Assembly (NCBI GenBank): GCA_035534435.1
Contig: DATLRX010000113.1
Span: forward strand, 1-64,000
Length of the DNA: 64,000 nt
From: Palsa-851 sp035534435
GTDB lineage: Bacteria > Chloroflexota > Dormibacteria > Aeolococcales > Aeolococcaceae
Direction: 5' to 3'
Below, piece by piece: positions 23,774-33,240 of the stretch. Every line of letters starts with the position of its first letter. Within the stretch, counting starts at the first letter, position 1. Made by a program: the position numbers and the translations under genes. The notes below the pieces were generated by a model. That model saw nothing but the letters and a program-made list of their open reading frames with translations. It made no database searches and had not been told where the DNA came from.

Positions 23774-26209
23774 TCAGACGCGGCGGATAAGGTCCCGCTC
23801 CACCCGCTCGCGTGTGAGGGCGACCACTCGATGCAGCTCGTGCCCGCGCAGGGCCTGCTCCATCTGCCGGAGCAGCGAGTACAGGCTCTTCACCGCCTTG
23901 ACCACGTCACCCGTATCCGCGCCGGGCGGTGGCTCGATGTCCGCGAGCGGCACCCCCGAGGCCCACTCGTACGCCGGCCGGATCTGTTCGAGCGAGAGCG
24001 GCGGTATCGTCTCGAGCCCGTGCTCCCGTTCGAGCTCGATGAAGCGGCGCATCGCCGTGCGCAGCCGGCGGTGCCGCTCCTCGATCCGAGGAGTCGGGAA
24101 GTGGCGGCGGGAGGGCTGGGGTCGCTCGCGCCCTCGGTCCTCGCTCACGAGGCTGACGAGGGTCGCGGCGAGCTCCTCGGGTTTCAGGCCGGCGAGCACG
24201 CCCGAGGCGACGGCGTCGGCGACAAGCAGCGAGCTCTCGCCGTGGAGGGAACCGGCGAGGCGTCCGAGGTCCGTCGGCACATCACCGTCGAGAAACCCGG
24301 CAGCCCGCAGCACGGCGCGATGCGCCTGGAATTCGCGCCGGAAGCGATGCCGGGCCCGTTCGAGCTCCTCCTCGGCGCCGGCGAGCGTGGTCTCGATATC
24401 GGCGATCCGGTACCGGTGGTTGCGGTGATCCCCGAGGTATGGGCAGTGGTGGCACGGTGAGTCGTTGATCCGCTCCTGGAGGGAGCGCGCCGCGCGGCGA
24501 AGCGCCTCGTACTTCTGGCCAGGATCCGCGCCCGCCTTGCCATAGCGGCCACGACGCGCGTCGGTCCAGTGCCCGCGGCGCGCGCGGCGCAGCTCGAGCT
24601 GTGTCTCGCCGAGCTGCGTACCAGCATTCAGGAACGACGTCAGCGTTCGCTCCGTGCACGCGATGCGGGGGTGCTGGAAGCGGCGCAGGCGCAGGTCGGC
24701 GAGCTCGGCTTCGAGGTTGGCGCGGCGATGGTCCCATCGCGCCGTGCGCTCGATCGCCTGGTACTGACCGAAGGAGCTGTCGAGGAGCAGCTCGGCGGCT
24801 TCGGCCGACCGTGTGCGCAGCAGGTTGAGCACCATCGTGTACGTGGGTGAGAACTTGGAGTCGACCGCGAACTCGCCCGATATCGCCGCGTCGTAGATGT
24901 CGCGGAGATCGACGTCGCTCTCCTTGAGGATGACGCCGTGTCCGACGGTGTCGATGCCGCGCCGCCCGGCGCGACCCATCAGCTGCGTCAGCTCGCCGCT
25001 CGTCAGCGCCGCGAAGCTGACGCCGTCGAACTTCGTGAATGTCGAGATGACGCAGGAGCGGGCGGGCATGTTGAGCCCGAGCGAGAGGGTCTCGGTCGCG
25101 AAGACCACCTTGATCAGGCCCTGCTGGAACAGCTTCTCGACGATCTCCTTCGCGTAGGGGAGGAGCCCCGCGTGGTGCATGGCGAGTCCGCGGCGGAGCA
25201 GCCGCCTGTCCAGCTCGAGGAGCACGCAGCGGCGTTCGTCGTCATCGGTGAGGACAGCGAGCTGCTCGGTGAGCGCGGCGTCGATGTGCTCCTTCTCCTC
25301 GTCGTTGGTGAGGTCGATCGCGTGCACGCCGCAGCGTTGCAGTGCCTCGCGACATCCCCGACGCGAGAAGATGAAGTAGATCGCGGGGAGCATCGCGCGT
25401 CTGCGCAGCACCTCGATCACCTGGAGCAGGTCGTTGTCCGGCGCGCGCCGTGCCTCACGAAATCGTGGCTGCTGCACGGCATCTGCCTGTGCCAGCTCGA
25501 GCGTCCCGCGCGCAGCGTTGCCCGCCTTGTCGAACAGCGGGTGGAGCGCGTTGTCGATGGCGAGCCACATCTCGAGCGCGACGGGGCGCTCGGTACGCGT
25601 CACCGTCTCGATGGTGCCGCGCAAGCCCGACATCCATGTGGCGACTTCGCCGACGTTGCTGATCGTTGCCGAGAGGCCGATGAGTCGAATGTGGCGCGGC
25701 GCCTCGATGATCAACTCCTCCCAGACGGTGCCGCGCGGGTAGTCGTCGATGTAGTGGATCTCGTCGAGCACGACATCGCCGACGCGGTCGACACGCGCAG
25801 GCTCGTCGTAGAGCACGTTGCGGAGGATCTCAGTGGTCATCACCAGCACTGGAGCGCCGTCGTTGACGGTGTGCTCCCCGGTCACGAGCCCGATGTTGCG
25901 CTCGCCGAAGCGCTCGATGAGGTCGTGGAACTTCTGATTGCTCAACGCTTTCAAGGGCGTGGTGTAGACCACGTCGGCCGCGTCGGTCACGGGCCTGCGC
26001 AGCGCCCCGAGCGCCTTGAGACGGCGCCAGATGACGTAGTCGGCGACGACGGTCTTGCCGCTCGACGTCGGCGCGCTCACGAGCACACCGCGCGAGCGTT
26101 CGAGCTTGACGATCGCCTCGCGCTGGAAACCGTCGAGCGCGAACGGCAGCGTTGCCTCGTACGCGGCGATCAGTTCCGACGTCGACGCGGACGGCTCCGT
26201 CAACGCCAC
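23774..26209 (-). CDS. Ski2-like superfamily II RNA helicase (HelY-like)
   Basis: 811 residues, GTG start. Helicase motifs in order: Walker A SAPTSSGKT (45-53), DEIH (149-152), SATIS (about 180), and QLMGRAGRRGID (motif VI). Then a charged helical region with the Cys/His segment SPCHHCPYLGDH and a C-terminal DSHCT-like domain, as in actinobacterial HelY and yeast Ski2/Mtr4. It unwinds RNA in decay or ribosome processing in relatives. Starts four bases after the DUF503 stop. Confidence 0.9.
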   Translation of the reverse strand: MALTEPSASTSELIAAYEATLPFALDGFQREAIVKLERSRGVLVSAPTSSGKTVVADYVIWRRLKALGALRRPVTDAADVVYTTPLKALSNQKFHDLIERFGERNIGLVTGEHTVNDGAPVLVMTTEILRNVLYDEPARVDRVGDVVLDEIHYIDDYPRGTVWEELIIEAPRHIRLIGLSATISNVGEVATWMSGLRGTIETVTRTERPVALEMWLAIDNALHPLFDKAGNAARGTLELAQADAVQQPRFREARRAPDNDLLQVIEVLRRRAMLPAIYFIFSRRGCREALQRCGVHAIDLTNDEEKEHIDAALTEQLAVLTDDDERRCVLLELDRRLLRRGLAMHHAGLLPYAKEIVEKLFQQGLIKVVFATETLSLGLNMPARSCVISTFTKFDGVSFAALTSGELTQLMGRAGRRGIDTVGHGVILKESDVDLRDIYDAAISGEFAVDSKFSPTYTMVLNLLRTRSAEAAELLLDSSFGQYQAIERTARWDHRRANLEAELADLRLRRFQHPRIACTERTLTSFLNAGTQLGETQLELRRARRGHWTDARRGRYGKAGADPGQKYEALRRAARSLQERINDSPCHHCPYLGDHRNHRYRIADIETTLAGAEEELERARHRFRREFQAHRAVLRAAGFLDGDVPTDLGRLAGSLHGESSLLVADAVASGVLAGLKPEELAATLVSLVSEDRGRERPQPSRRHFPTPRIEERHRRLRTAMRRFIELEREHGLETIPPLSLEQIRPAYEWASGVPLADIEPPPGADTGDVVKAVKSLYSLLRQMEQALRGHELHRVVALTRERVERDLIRRV

Positions 26210-26213
26210 GTCG

Positions 26214-26501
26214 TCAGAGATGGATCAGCTCGAAATGCGAGCCGAGGATGAGCGCCTCACCGTGATCGTCGACGAAACGAAGCACCTTCTGGCACATCTC
26301 GTCCGCGTGGCGGGTGTCGGAGCTGACGCACGCGATCCCGATCACCGCCGATTGCCACAGGTTCTGGTCGCCGATCTCGGCGACCGCGATGTTGAAGGTA
26401 TTGCGGAGTCGCGACGTCAGCGAGCGCACCACCTGACGCTTGTCCTTGAGCGATCCGCTGTCCGGCACCTGCAATGTGACCGTCAGCGTGCCGATGACCA
26501 T
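26214..26501 (-). CDS. DUF503 family protein
   Basis: 95 residues, the usual size. The segment GSLKDKRQVVRSLTSRLRNTFNIAVAEI is diagnostic of DUF503 (YlxP-like). The family is often near nusA, infB and rbfA and may help ribosome assembly; here it precedes a Ski2-like helicase by four bases, consistent with an RNA link. Role otherwise unknown. Confidence 0.88.
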   Translation of the reverse strand: MVIGTLTVTLQVPDSGSLKDKRQVVRSLTSRLRNTFNIAVAEIGDQNLWQSAVIGIACVSSDTRHADEMCQKVLRFVDDHGEALILGSHFELIHL

Positions 26502-26563
26502 GTGGAGCTATGCGGAGGCGATGGCATTGTGCCCGCCATTGTCGCTGCCGTCCCCTCCAAGCC

Positions 26564-26860
26564 TCACAGGGCGTCGAGCAGCTTCTGGCGGAGCACCTCC
26601 AGCGTCTCGAAATCGTCGACGGACGGGCGCTGCATCGCCTTGCTCGGGAACTTCAGATGCTGCACCGCATCCGAGAGGATGCGCAGCTCGTTGTCGGTGA
26701 GGCGGACCGAGCGCATGTGCGGAGGCGGGGCGGCGGGAACGGGGTGGACCGGCTCGTCGTTCAGCGCCGGAGACAGCGGGGCGTCGAGCTGCTCAGGTTC
26801 CTCGGTGCGGAACAGTTCGTCGCTGCCGCGCAGCTGCGCGCGGCGAAATCCGCGCATCAC
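26564..26860 (-). CDS. 98-residue protein in the parB position after parA
   Basis: Start GTG 26860 or ATG 26857, overlapping the parA stop. Polar N-terminus with a Pro-rich linker (PVPAAPPPH), then a helical C-terminal part RLTDNELRILSDAVQHLKFPSKAMQRP. No ParB signature. The coupled start suggests a partner or regulator of the ParA-like ATPase. Confidence 0.65.
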   Translation of the reverse strand: MMRGFRRAQLRGSDELFRTEEPEQLDAPLSPALNDEPVHPVPAAPPPHMRSVRLTDNELRILSDAVQHLKFPSKAMQRPSVDDFETLEVLRQKLLDAL

Positions 26861-27693
26861 CTCCGGGCCGCGCGCACCCGCTCGCGCGGACGCTCCGCGC
26901 TGCCGGAGACCTCAACGGTGCCATCGCCATCCTGCGCGATGACCGCTTTGGCGAGGGCCCGGTAGGAGCGAGCCCCAGGCGAGTTCGGTGCGTACTCGAG
27001 GATCGACTGACCCGCCAGTGGCGTCTCGGCGAACCGGATCGAGGAGTCGACGGTGATCGGGAAGACCAGGTCGGGATATGCGCCCTTGACGAGGTCGAGC
27101 ACTTCCTGGCTGTGCAGCGTGCGCGACTTGTACAGCGTCGGCAGGATGCCGGCGACACGCAGATGGCTGTTCAGCTTCGCGCGCACGCGGTCGATGGTGC
27201 GCTGCAGCTGCTGCATCCCCTTCATGCCGAAGTACTCGCACTGCAGCGGGATGATCACGTCAGTCGACGCCACGAGCGCGTTGATGCACAGCAGTCCGAG
27301 TGACGGCGGGCAGTCGATGACGATGTAGTCGTACTGTCCGTCGATCGGCTCGAGCTTCTCGCGAAGGATGGATTCGCGGCCGAACTCGGTGACGAGCTGC
27401 AACTCCGCACCGCTGAGGTCGATGTTGGCGGGAATGAAATCAAGGCCCATCCCTTCGGAGCGCAGGAGCACATCCCCCACGTGGACCCGATGGTCGGTGA
27501 GGACGTCGTAGATCGTCTTCTCGAGCTCGTCGGGCCTGCGGCAGCCCATGTTGATGGTGAGGTGACCCTGCGGATCGAGATCGACGGCGAGCACCCGGGT
27601 ACCTGCCTCGGCGAGCGCCGCTGCGAGGTTCACAGCGGTGGTCGTCTTGCCGACTCCACCCTTTTGATTCGCGACCGAAATGATCCGCGTCAT
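26857..27693 (-). CDS. ParA/Soj-type ATPase
   Basis: 278 residues from ATG 27693 (a TTG 27 bases upstream is possible). Deviant Walker A NQKGGVGKTT, motif DLDPQGH and the switch DYIVIDCPPSLG mark the ParA family that moves DNA or protein cargo. No ParB or parS is seen next to it, so it may be an orphan ParA positioning something other than the chromosome. Divergent from the TPR gene. Confidence 0.9.
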   Translation of the reverse strand: MTRIISVANQKGGVGKTTTAVNLAAALAEAGTRVLAVDLDPQGHLTINMGCRRPDELEKTIYDVLTDHRVHVGDVLLRSEGMGLDFIPANIDLSGAELQLVTEFGRESILREKLEPIDGQYDYIVIDCPPSLGLLCINALVASTDVIIPLQCEYFGMKGMQQLQRTIDRVRAKLNSHLRVAGILPTLYKSRTLHSQEVLDLVKGAYPDLVFPITVDSSIRFAETPLAGQSILEYAPNSPGARSYRALAKAVIAQDGDGTVEVSGSAERPRERVRAARR

Positions 27694-27841
27694 TGCTGGG
27701 GCGGTGTCGAGATGTCGCAAAGAGAACAGACGCGCCTCACTGAGCAGGTATCATAGCGAACCCGATTGCCTCTCTCTGCCGACGGGTGGGAGCAAGCGCA
27801 GTCGCAGCGGTCATTGTTCCGTAAATCCGGACTGGAGCCTG

Positions 27842-28729
27842 GTGTCTGAAGAACGTGTGAAGCCTCGTAGCCTGTTCGTCGAGGAGGCCATCCAACTCGC
27901 GCTCGAGAGCCGTTGGGCCGACGCGCTGGCGGTGAACCAAGCCCTCGTCGAGCGCCATGGTGAGGACGAGGAGTCGCTCAACCGGATCGGCAAGGCGCTG
28001 ACCGAGCTCGGCCAGCGCGAGGACGCGCTCGCAGCCTATTCCGGCTCGCTACGCATCAATCCGCTCAATCTGATCGCGCAGAAGAACGTCCGCAAGCTGA
28101 CAGCGATGCTCGAGAGCAAGAACCTGGTGGCCGGGTCAGCCGCCCCCTTCGACGTCGAGCTGTTCACCGAGGAGCCCGGTAAGAGCGCCATCACCGTGCT
28201 GAGCGCCCCATCGAAGTCGGCCACCGTCGCGATCGCCCCGGGCGACGTCGTGGAGCTCTACCGCGAGGGATCCACCCTGCGCGCCCAGACGTCTCGCGGC
28301 GTCTCGCTCGGCGAGGTTGACACCAAGATCGCCCGCAGGCTGGTCCCGCTCATGGAGACGGGAAACCGGTACTCGGCTGCCGTGGCCCGCCTGGAGGACG
28401 AGCGGGTCGAGATCATCCTTCGCGAGACCTACCAGGCAGCCGAGAACGCCCGGAAGTCGTCGTTCCCGCTCGCCAAGGGCGGCCGGCGCGAGGAGTTCCG
28501 GCCCTATGCCAAGGACTCGCTGCTCGCATCGAGGGAGATCGACGCGACCCCGCTGGACGACGACGACGACGGCGACGACGGCTTCGGGCCACAGGCGCCT
28601 GCCGGCGCCGGTGACGACCTCGGCGATCTGGGCATGAGCACATTCGAGTCGGAGGGCGAGGACGCCAAGCCGGTGGCAGATGCCGAGGAGGACGACGACG
28701 ACGACGCGCGCCCGGAGGACTCCTACTAG
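27842..28729 (+). CDS. TPR-containing acidic cytoplasmic protein
   Basis: 295 residues from GTG 27842 with GGAG upstream; the longer frame back to 27680 crosses the divergent promoter region and lacks homologous features. Two TPR-like helix pairs at the start (ALESRWADALAVNQALVERH; GQREDALAAYSGSLRINP), then a beta-rich middle and a long Asp/Glu tail (DDDDDGDDG and DDDDDARPED). Probably a scaffold. The tail overlaps the start of the GH15 gene in another frame. Confidence 0.75.
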   Translation: MSEERVKPRSLFVEEAIQLALESRWADALAVNQALVERHGEDEESLNRIGKALTELGQREDALAAYSGSLRINPLNLIAQKNVRKLTAMLESKNLVAGSAAPFDVELFTEEPGKSAITVLSAPSKSATVAIAPGDVVELYREGSTLRAQTSRGVSLGEVDTKIARRLVPLMETGNRYSAAVARLEDERVEIILRETYQAAENARKSSFPLAKGGRREEFRPYAKDSLLASREIDATPLDDDDDGDDGFGPQAPAGAGDDLGDLGMSTFESEGEDAKPVADAEEDDDDDARPEDSY

Positions 28730-30635
28730 GTCGCAGCCGGTCGACGGCGCGACGCCGCCCCGGGTTCCCTGGGTCAGCCCGGCAGCCGCGCGCATCGACG
28801 GGTATCTGCCGATCGGGTCGTATGGCCTGATCGGCGACTGCCGCTCGGCGGCCCTGGTCGGGGTCGACGGCAGCATCGACTGGCTCTGCCTCCCGCGGTT
28901 CGACGACCCGTCCCTCTTCGGCCGCATCCTCGACGCGGACAAGGGCGGGAGCTGGCAGATCCATCCCGACGAGCGGCACCAGGTGCACCAGGTGTACCGC
29001 GACCGGACCAACCTCCTGGACACCGTCTTCGCAACGGGTTCGGGGGTCGTCGTGGTCACCGACTTCATGCCGATCGACGAGCACAGCGTCATCCAGCATG
29101 CCAAGGCGCACAACCACGCGCGTGTCGTCCGGCTCGTCGAGTGCCTCGCCGGCGAGATGACGATGCACCACGTCTTCGACCCGGCCCCTGACTACGCCCG
29201 AGGCCACCTGTCGTTCACCCTTGACGACGGTCAGCTGCACGCCGATACCGATCGTCTGCACCTCTGCCTCAGCTCCACCATCGAGCTTGACGGAGCGGAC
29301 GACACCTTTCAGATCCGTGCGACCGAAGCCGTCGCCTTCGCGTTGCACACCGGCGCCGCCGGTCCGTGCGGGGCGAGACCGTGGAGCGTGGAGCGTGCCC
29401 GCCGCATGCTCCGCGAGAGCCAGCGCTACTGGTGGCACTGGGTCGGGAGGGTCGATTACCACGGCCCGTACCAGGTGCATGTGTGGCGGTCCGCACTCGC
29501 GCTGAAGCTCATGACGTATGCGCCCACCGGCGCGATCGTTGCCGCGCCGACCACGAGCCTGCCCGAGGATATCGGTGGCGAGCGAAACTGGGACTACCGG
29601 TTCACGTGGCTTCGCGATGCCGCGTTCACGCTGTACGCCTTCTTTCAGCTCGGGCTCACCGAGGAAGCGACCGCGTATTTCGACTGGCTGACACATCGCC
29701 ACGTGGCCGACCACCAGGTCGACGACCTCCCCAACCTGTTCGACCTGAGCGGCCATGGTCATGCTCCGGAGCACCGGCTCGAGCACCTCGAGGGGTACCG
29801 CGGTTCGAAGCCGGTGCGCATCGGCAACGCAGCGGTGGGCCAGCTGCAGCTCGACGTCTACGGCGAGGTGCTCGACAGCGCATATGTCTTCGCGCGGTTC
29901 GGTGGTGTCATCGGCGACAAGCTCTGGGAGGCGCTCAGCAACATCGTGGAGCTGGCCATCAATCGCTGGATGGAGCCGGACTCGTCGATATGGGAGGTGC
30001 GGAGCGAGCGCAGGCAGTACACATATAGCAAGCTCATGTGCTGGGTCGCCGTCGACCGCGGCATTCGCATCGCCGACCGCTACGACCTTCCGTACGACAA
30101 GGCCGCGTGGCGGCGCGCACGGGTGCGCATCCACCGCGCGATCACATCACGCGGATACTCGACGCACCGCCGTTCCTTCACACAGGAGTTCGACAGCGAC
30201 GCGCTCGACGCGTCGGTGCTCCGGATCAGCCAGGTGCGCTTCGTCGCCGATCGCGATCCGCGCGTTCACTCAACGGTGCGCGCGATCGCGCAGCACCTCG
30301 GCGAAGGTGTGCTCGTCAGACGCTACCGGATGGACGAGAGCGAGGACGGACTCCACGGTGAGGAGGGCGCGTTCTTCATGACGTCGTTCTGGCTCGTCGA
30401 CGCTCTCGCGCATACCGGGGAGCTCGAGGAGGCCGAGCGTCGCTTCGAGCGGCTGCTGCACTTCAGCTCGCCGCTCGGGCTCTTCTCGGAGGAGGTCGAC
30501 GTGCGCAGCGGGCAGCTGCTCGGCAACTACCCGCAGGCGTTCACGCACCTGGCGCTCGTCGGCGCCGCGGTCAACATGGAGCGGGCCCGGAAGCGCAGCC
30601 TGGGCGTCAAGGGGCTGCGCGCCGAGTCGACGTGA
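28680..30635 (+). CDS. Glycoside hydrolase family 15 (glucoamylase/trehalase-like)
   Basis: 651 residues. N-terminal domain YLPIGSYGLIGDCRSAALVG, then an (alpha/alpha)6 barrel. Candidate catalytic residues: the Glu of SIWEVRSERRQYTYSK (acid) and that of LFSEEVDVRSG (base), with GNYPQAFTHLAL after it. No signal peptide, so it acts in the cytoplasm on a glucan or trehalose-like substrate. The only ATG before the conserved start is 28680, which overlaps the TPR gene by 50 bases. Confidence 0.88.
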   Translation: MPRRTTTTTRARRTPTRSQPVDGATPPRVPWVSPAAARIDGYLPIGSYGLIGDCRSAALVGVDGSIDWLCLPRFDDPSLFGRILDADKGGSWQIHPDERHQVHQVYRDRTNLLDTVFATGSGVVVVTDFMPIDEHSVIQHAKAHNHARVVRLVECLAGEMTMHHVFDPAPDYARGHLSFTLDDGQLHADTDRLHLCLSSTIELDGADDTFQIRATEAVAFALHTGAAGPCGARPWSVERARRMLRESQRYWWHWVGRVDYHGPYQVHVWRSALALKLMTYAPTGAIVAAPTTSLPEDIGGERNWDYRFTWLRDAAFTLYAFFQLGLTEEATAYFDWLTHRHVADHQVDDLPNLFDLSGHGHAPEHRLEHLEGYRGSKPVRIGNAAVGQLQLDVYGEVLDSAYVFARFGGVIGDKLWEALSNIVELAINRWMEPDSSIWEVRSERRQYTYSKLMCWVAVDRGIRIADRYDLPYDKAAWRRARVRIHRAITSRGYSTHRRSFTQEFDSDALDASVLRISQVRFVADRDPRVHSTVRAIAQHLGEGVLVRRYRMDESEDGLHGEEGAFFMTSFWLVDALAHTGELEEAERRFERLLHFSSPLGLFSEEVDVRSGQLLGNYPQAFTHLALVGAAVNMERARKRSLGVKGLRAEST

Positions 30636-30702
30636 TGGTTGGGGGTGGCGCTTACAGGACGCCGGCGATGAGGTCCGGGCGCGGCTTTGCGCATGGTTGC
30701 CG

Positions 30703-31464
30703 CTAGAGCAACTGGGAGAGCGCGAACACGATACCGAAGCCGACGACCACGGAGCGGAGCAGCGTCGGATGCAAGCGCCGCGCCATTGCGACGCCGGCGA
30801 ACCCGCCGATGGCGCTCGTCGGCAGCATCACCACCACCGCGATCCACGACACCGGTCCGAAGAACGCGAAGTAGATGGCGGCCACCACGTTGATGATCAG
30901 GGACATCATTCCCTTGAGCGCATTGAGGCGTTGCAGATCGTCGCGGATGAACAGCCCGAGCACCGCGAGCATCATCACGCCCAGGCCGGCGCCGAAGAAG
31001 GCGCCGTACACGCCGCCGAGGAACTGACCCACGGCGAGGAGTGGTGACCGGTGCTGCTCGCGCTCCGGGCGACGTGCGCGCACATGCGACGTCACCACCG
31101 GCTGGAGCAGCAGCAGAGCGCAGGCGAGGAGGATGAGCCACGGGACGATCGCAGAGAACACGTGGTTCGGCGTGCGCGTGAGCAGGATGGCGCCGACCAC
31201 CGCTCCAACGACGCTGATCGGCCCGAGAAAACGAACCCGCTCGCGCTGCACGGAGAGCTCGGCGCGGTACGCGATGGATCCGCCCGCATATCCGGGGAGC
31301 AGCCCGAGCGTGTTGGTGACGTTCGCCACGAGGGCAGGGAATCCGAGCAACAGCAGCGCCGGAAACGACAGCAGCGTGCCGCCGCCGGCAACGGCGTTCA
31401 CCGCCCCGGCGGCAAGTGCCGCCAGCGCCACCAGGAGCAGGCGCGCGAGGTCGAGATGGATCAC
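30703..31464 (-). CDS. TauE/SafE family membrane exporter
   Basis: 253 residues, about seven or eight helices. Family features: AAGAVNAVAGGGTLLSFPAL near the N-terminus and GGVYGAFFGAGLGVMMLAVLG in the second half, two halves of the repeat. Members export sulfite, sulfoacetate or related anions. It ends the minus-strand block with the FAH hydrolase and liv genes but is not overlapped with them (58 bases apart). Confidence 0.85.
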   Translation of the reverse strand: MIHLDLARLLLVALAALAAGAVNAVAGGGTLLSFPALLLLGFPALVANVTNTLGLLPGYAGGSIAYRAELSVQRERVRFLGPISVVGAVVGAILLTRTPNHVFSAIVPWLILLACALLLLQPVVTSHVRARRPEREQHRSPLLAVGQFLGGVYGAFFGAGLGVMMLAVLGLFIRDDLQRLNALKGMMSLIINVVAAIYFAFFGPVSWIAVVVMLPTSAIGGFAGVAMARRLHPTLLRSVVVGFGIVFALSQLL

Positions 31465-31522
31465 GTCTCCGTCGACCCGCTCCTGTGGCCGGCGCCTCCG
31501 AGCGCCCCGACGTCGTCCGGCA

Positions 31523-32428
31523 CTATGCCGGCGACGCCACGACCACGTTGCGCAGCAGGCCGATGCCCTCGATCTCGGACTCCATCACGTCGCCCGGCTG
31601 AAGGAACTCAGGCGGCGTGCGGGCGAAGCCAACGCCCTCAGGCGTGCCCGTGGCGATGAGCATCCCGGGAAGGAGCGTCATGCCGACCGACAACCACTCG
31701 ATGATCGCGTCCACCGGGTACATCGTGTCCCGGCTGCTGGCATCCTGCTTGACGTCGCCGTTGATGCGGAGCTGGAGATGCAGGTTCTGCACATCGGGAA
31801 CCTCATCCCTGGTCAATACCCAGGGCCCCACCGGACACGAGCCGTCAAGGCTCTTCCCCTTGAACCACTGGCCGCCCCAACCGTTCTGGATGTCGCGCGC
31901 CGTGACATCGTTCAGCACCGTGTACCCGAACACGTGGTCGAGCGCGCCGGCTCGCTTGATGTTGGCGCCGCGGCGCCCGATGACGACACCGAGCTCGACC
32001 TCCCAGTCGATCTTGGTGCTCACGGTTGCGTCGATCCTGATGTCGGCATACGGAGCGGTGATGGTGGTGATCGCCTTGGTGAAGATCGTGGGCGGACCGA
32101 CCTCGGTGTTCATCGCACGCGCACCTTCCTCCGCGTGCTTCTGATAGTTGCGACCGATTGCCAGCACGTTTCCGCGCGGCGGGTCGAACGGAGCCAGCAG
32201 CGTGAGTCCCGCAAGCGGGCGAACCGCTCCCGCAGCTGCGTTGCCCGACGCAAGCCGGCTCAGCCGCTCGAGAGCCTCGGCGCCGCCGTCGATGACACCG
32301 AGAATGTCCGCCGGGAGACCCGCTGAACCGTGTGCGGCGGCGGCGACGTCGACGATCTCGTCCGGCGCGCCGTCGCGCGCAACCCCGAGGAGTCGCGTCC
32401 CCCCGTCTTGAAACATCAGGAGCTTCAT
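31523..32428 (-). CDS. Fumarylacetoacetate hydrolase family protein
   Basis: 301 residues. The C-terminal FAH domain begins NVLAIGRNYQKHAEE, with metal ligands expected at the Glu/Glu/Asp of IDWEVELGVVIG and FGYTVLNDVTARD; GTPEGVGFAR and a final beta strand follow. Such enzymes cleave or decarboxylate beta-diketo or catechol-derived acids. The start overlaps the livF stop by four bases, so it is in the transporter operon; the substrate is likely what the transporter brings in. Confidence 0.9.
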   Translation of the reverse strand: MKLLMFQDGGTRLLGVARDGAPDEIVDVAAAAHGSAGLPADILGVIDGGAEALERLSRLASGNAAAGAVRPLAGLTLLAPFDPPRGNVLAIGRNYQKHAEEGARAMNTEVGPPTIFTKAITTITAPYADIRIDATVSTKIDWEVELGVVIGRRGANIKRAGALDHVFGYTVLNDVTARDIQNGWGGQWFKGKSLDGSCPVGPWVLTRDEVPDVQNLHLQLRINGDVKQDASSRDTMYPVDAIIEWLSVGMTLLPGMLIATGTPEGVGFARTPPEFLQPGDVMESEIEGIGLLRNVVVASPA

Positions 32429-33240
32429 GCCTTGTTCGCCTCCGAGCCGGTCGACGGGCTGAGGCTCGTCGCGGCTCCCAAAAACAGTTCCTCGAAATCC
32501 TGGCGATCGAGGAGTTCGCCGGGTCGCCCCTCCAGGCGGGTGGAGCCAGACACGAGCACACAGGTCCAGGCAGCGATCTCGAGCGCGGCGCGTGCTCGCT
32601 GCTCGACGAGCAGGACAGCCTTGCCCATTGCGCCGAGGCCCTTCACCTGCTCGTGCAGCAGCTTCTCTGCGAGTTGCGGAGCGAGGTTGGCTGTGGGTTC
32701 GTCGAGGATCAGGACCTGCGGGTCCAGCATCAGCACCCTCGCGATCGCGAGCATCTTCCGCTCACCCCCGCTGAGCTTGTCTGCGCGCCGCTTGAGCATC
32801 GGCTTCAACGCGGGGAAGACGTCGAGCACTTCGGGCACGCGAGTGTGGATGACGGACGCGGGCAGGAGATACGCGCCCATCTCGAGGTTCTCGAGGACGG
32901 TCAACGGTTCGAAGATGTCCTGCACCTGGGGGACGTAACCGACCCCGCGGCGCGCCAGCTGCTCCGGCGGGCGGTTGGTGACGTCGTCCGTTCCGAGCAT
33001 CACGCGGCCAGCGGTCACCCGGAGAATGCCGACGAGCGATTTCAGCAGCGTACTCTTCCCCGCGCCGTTGGGGCCGATGACGGCCACGATCTCACCGAGC
33101 CCGACGCTCAACGAGACGTCCTGGATCACCGGAACCCCGCCGTATCCCGAGGTGATGCCTTCGGCCCGCAGCAGCTGCTCAGGTCGTTGCGTGCCTGGCG
33201 TCACAGCCTCACCCGACAAGGTATGCGTCAACGATTTCAC
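32425..33240 (-). CDS. livF: Liv-type ABC transporter ATP-binding protein (LivF)
   Basis: 271 residues. Walker A GPNGAGKSTLLK, signature LSGGERKMLAIARVL, Walker B VLILDEPTANL. Belongs with the LivG neighbour as the second ATPase of a branched-chain-type importer. Starts inside livG (overlap 32 bases), so a later start is possible; the ABC domain begins at about residue 23. Confidence 0.92.
   Translation of the reverse strand: MKSLTHTLSGEAVTPGTQRPEQLLRAEGITSGYGGVPVIQDVSLSVGLGEIVAVIGPNGAGKSTLLKSLVGILRVTAGRVMLGTDDVTNRPPEQLARRGVGYVPQVQDIFEPLTVLENLEMGAYLLPASVIHTRVPEVLDVFPALKPMLKRRADKLSGGERKMLAIARVLMLDPQVLILDEPTANLAPQLAEKLLHEQVKGLGAMGKAVLLVEQRARAALEIAAWTCVLVSGSTRLEGRPGELLDRQDFEELFLGAATSLSPSTGSEANKA

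Noticed and set aside
28550..28720. GAC/GAG repeats in the TPR gene as a sequence repeat
   Set aside because: They are codons of the acidic tail and differ in wobble positions, so simple coding low complexity.
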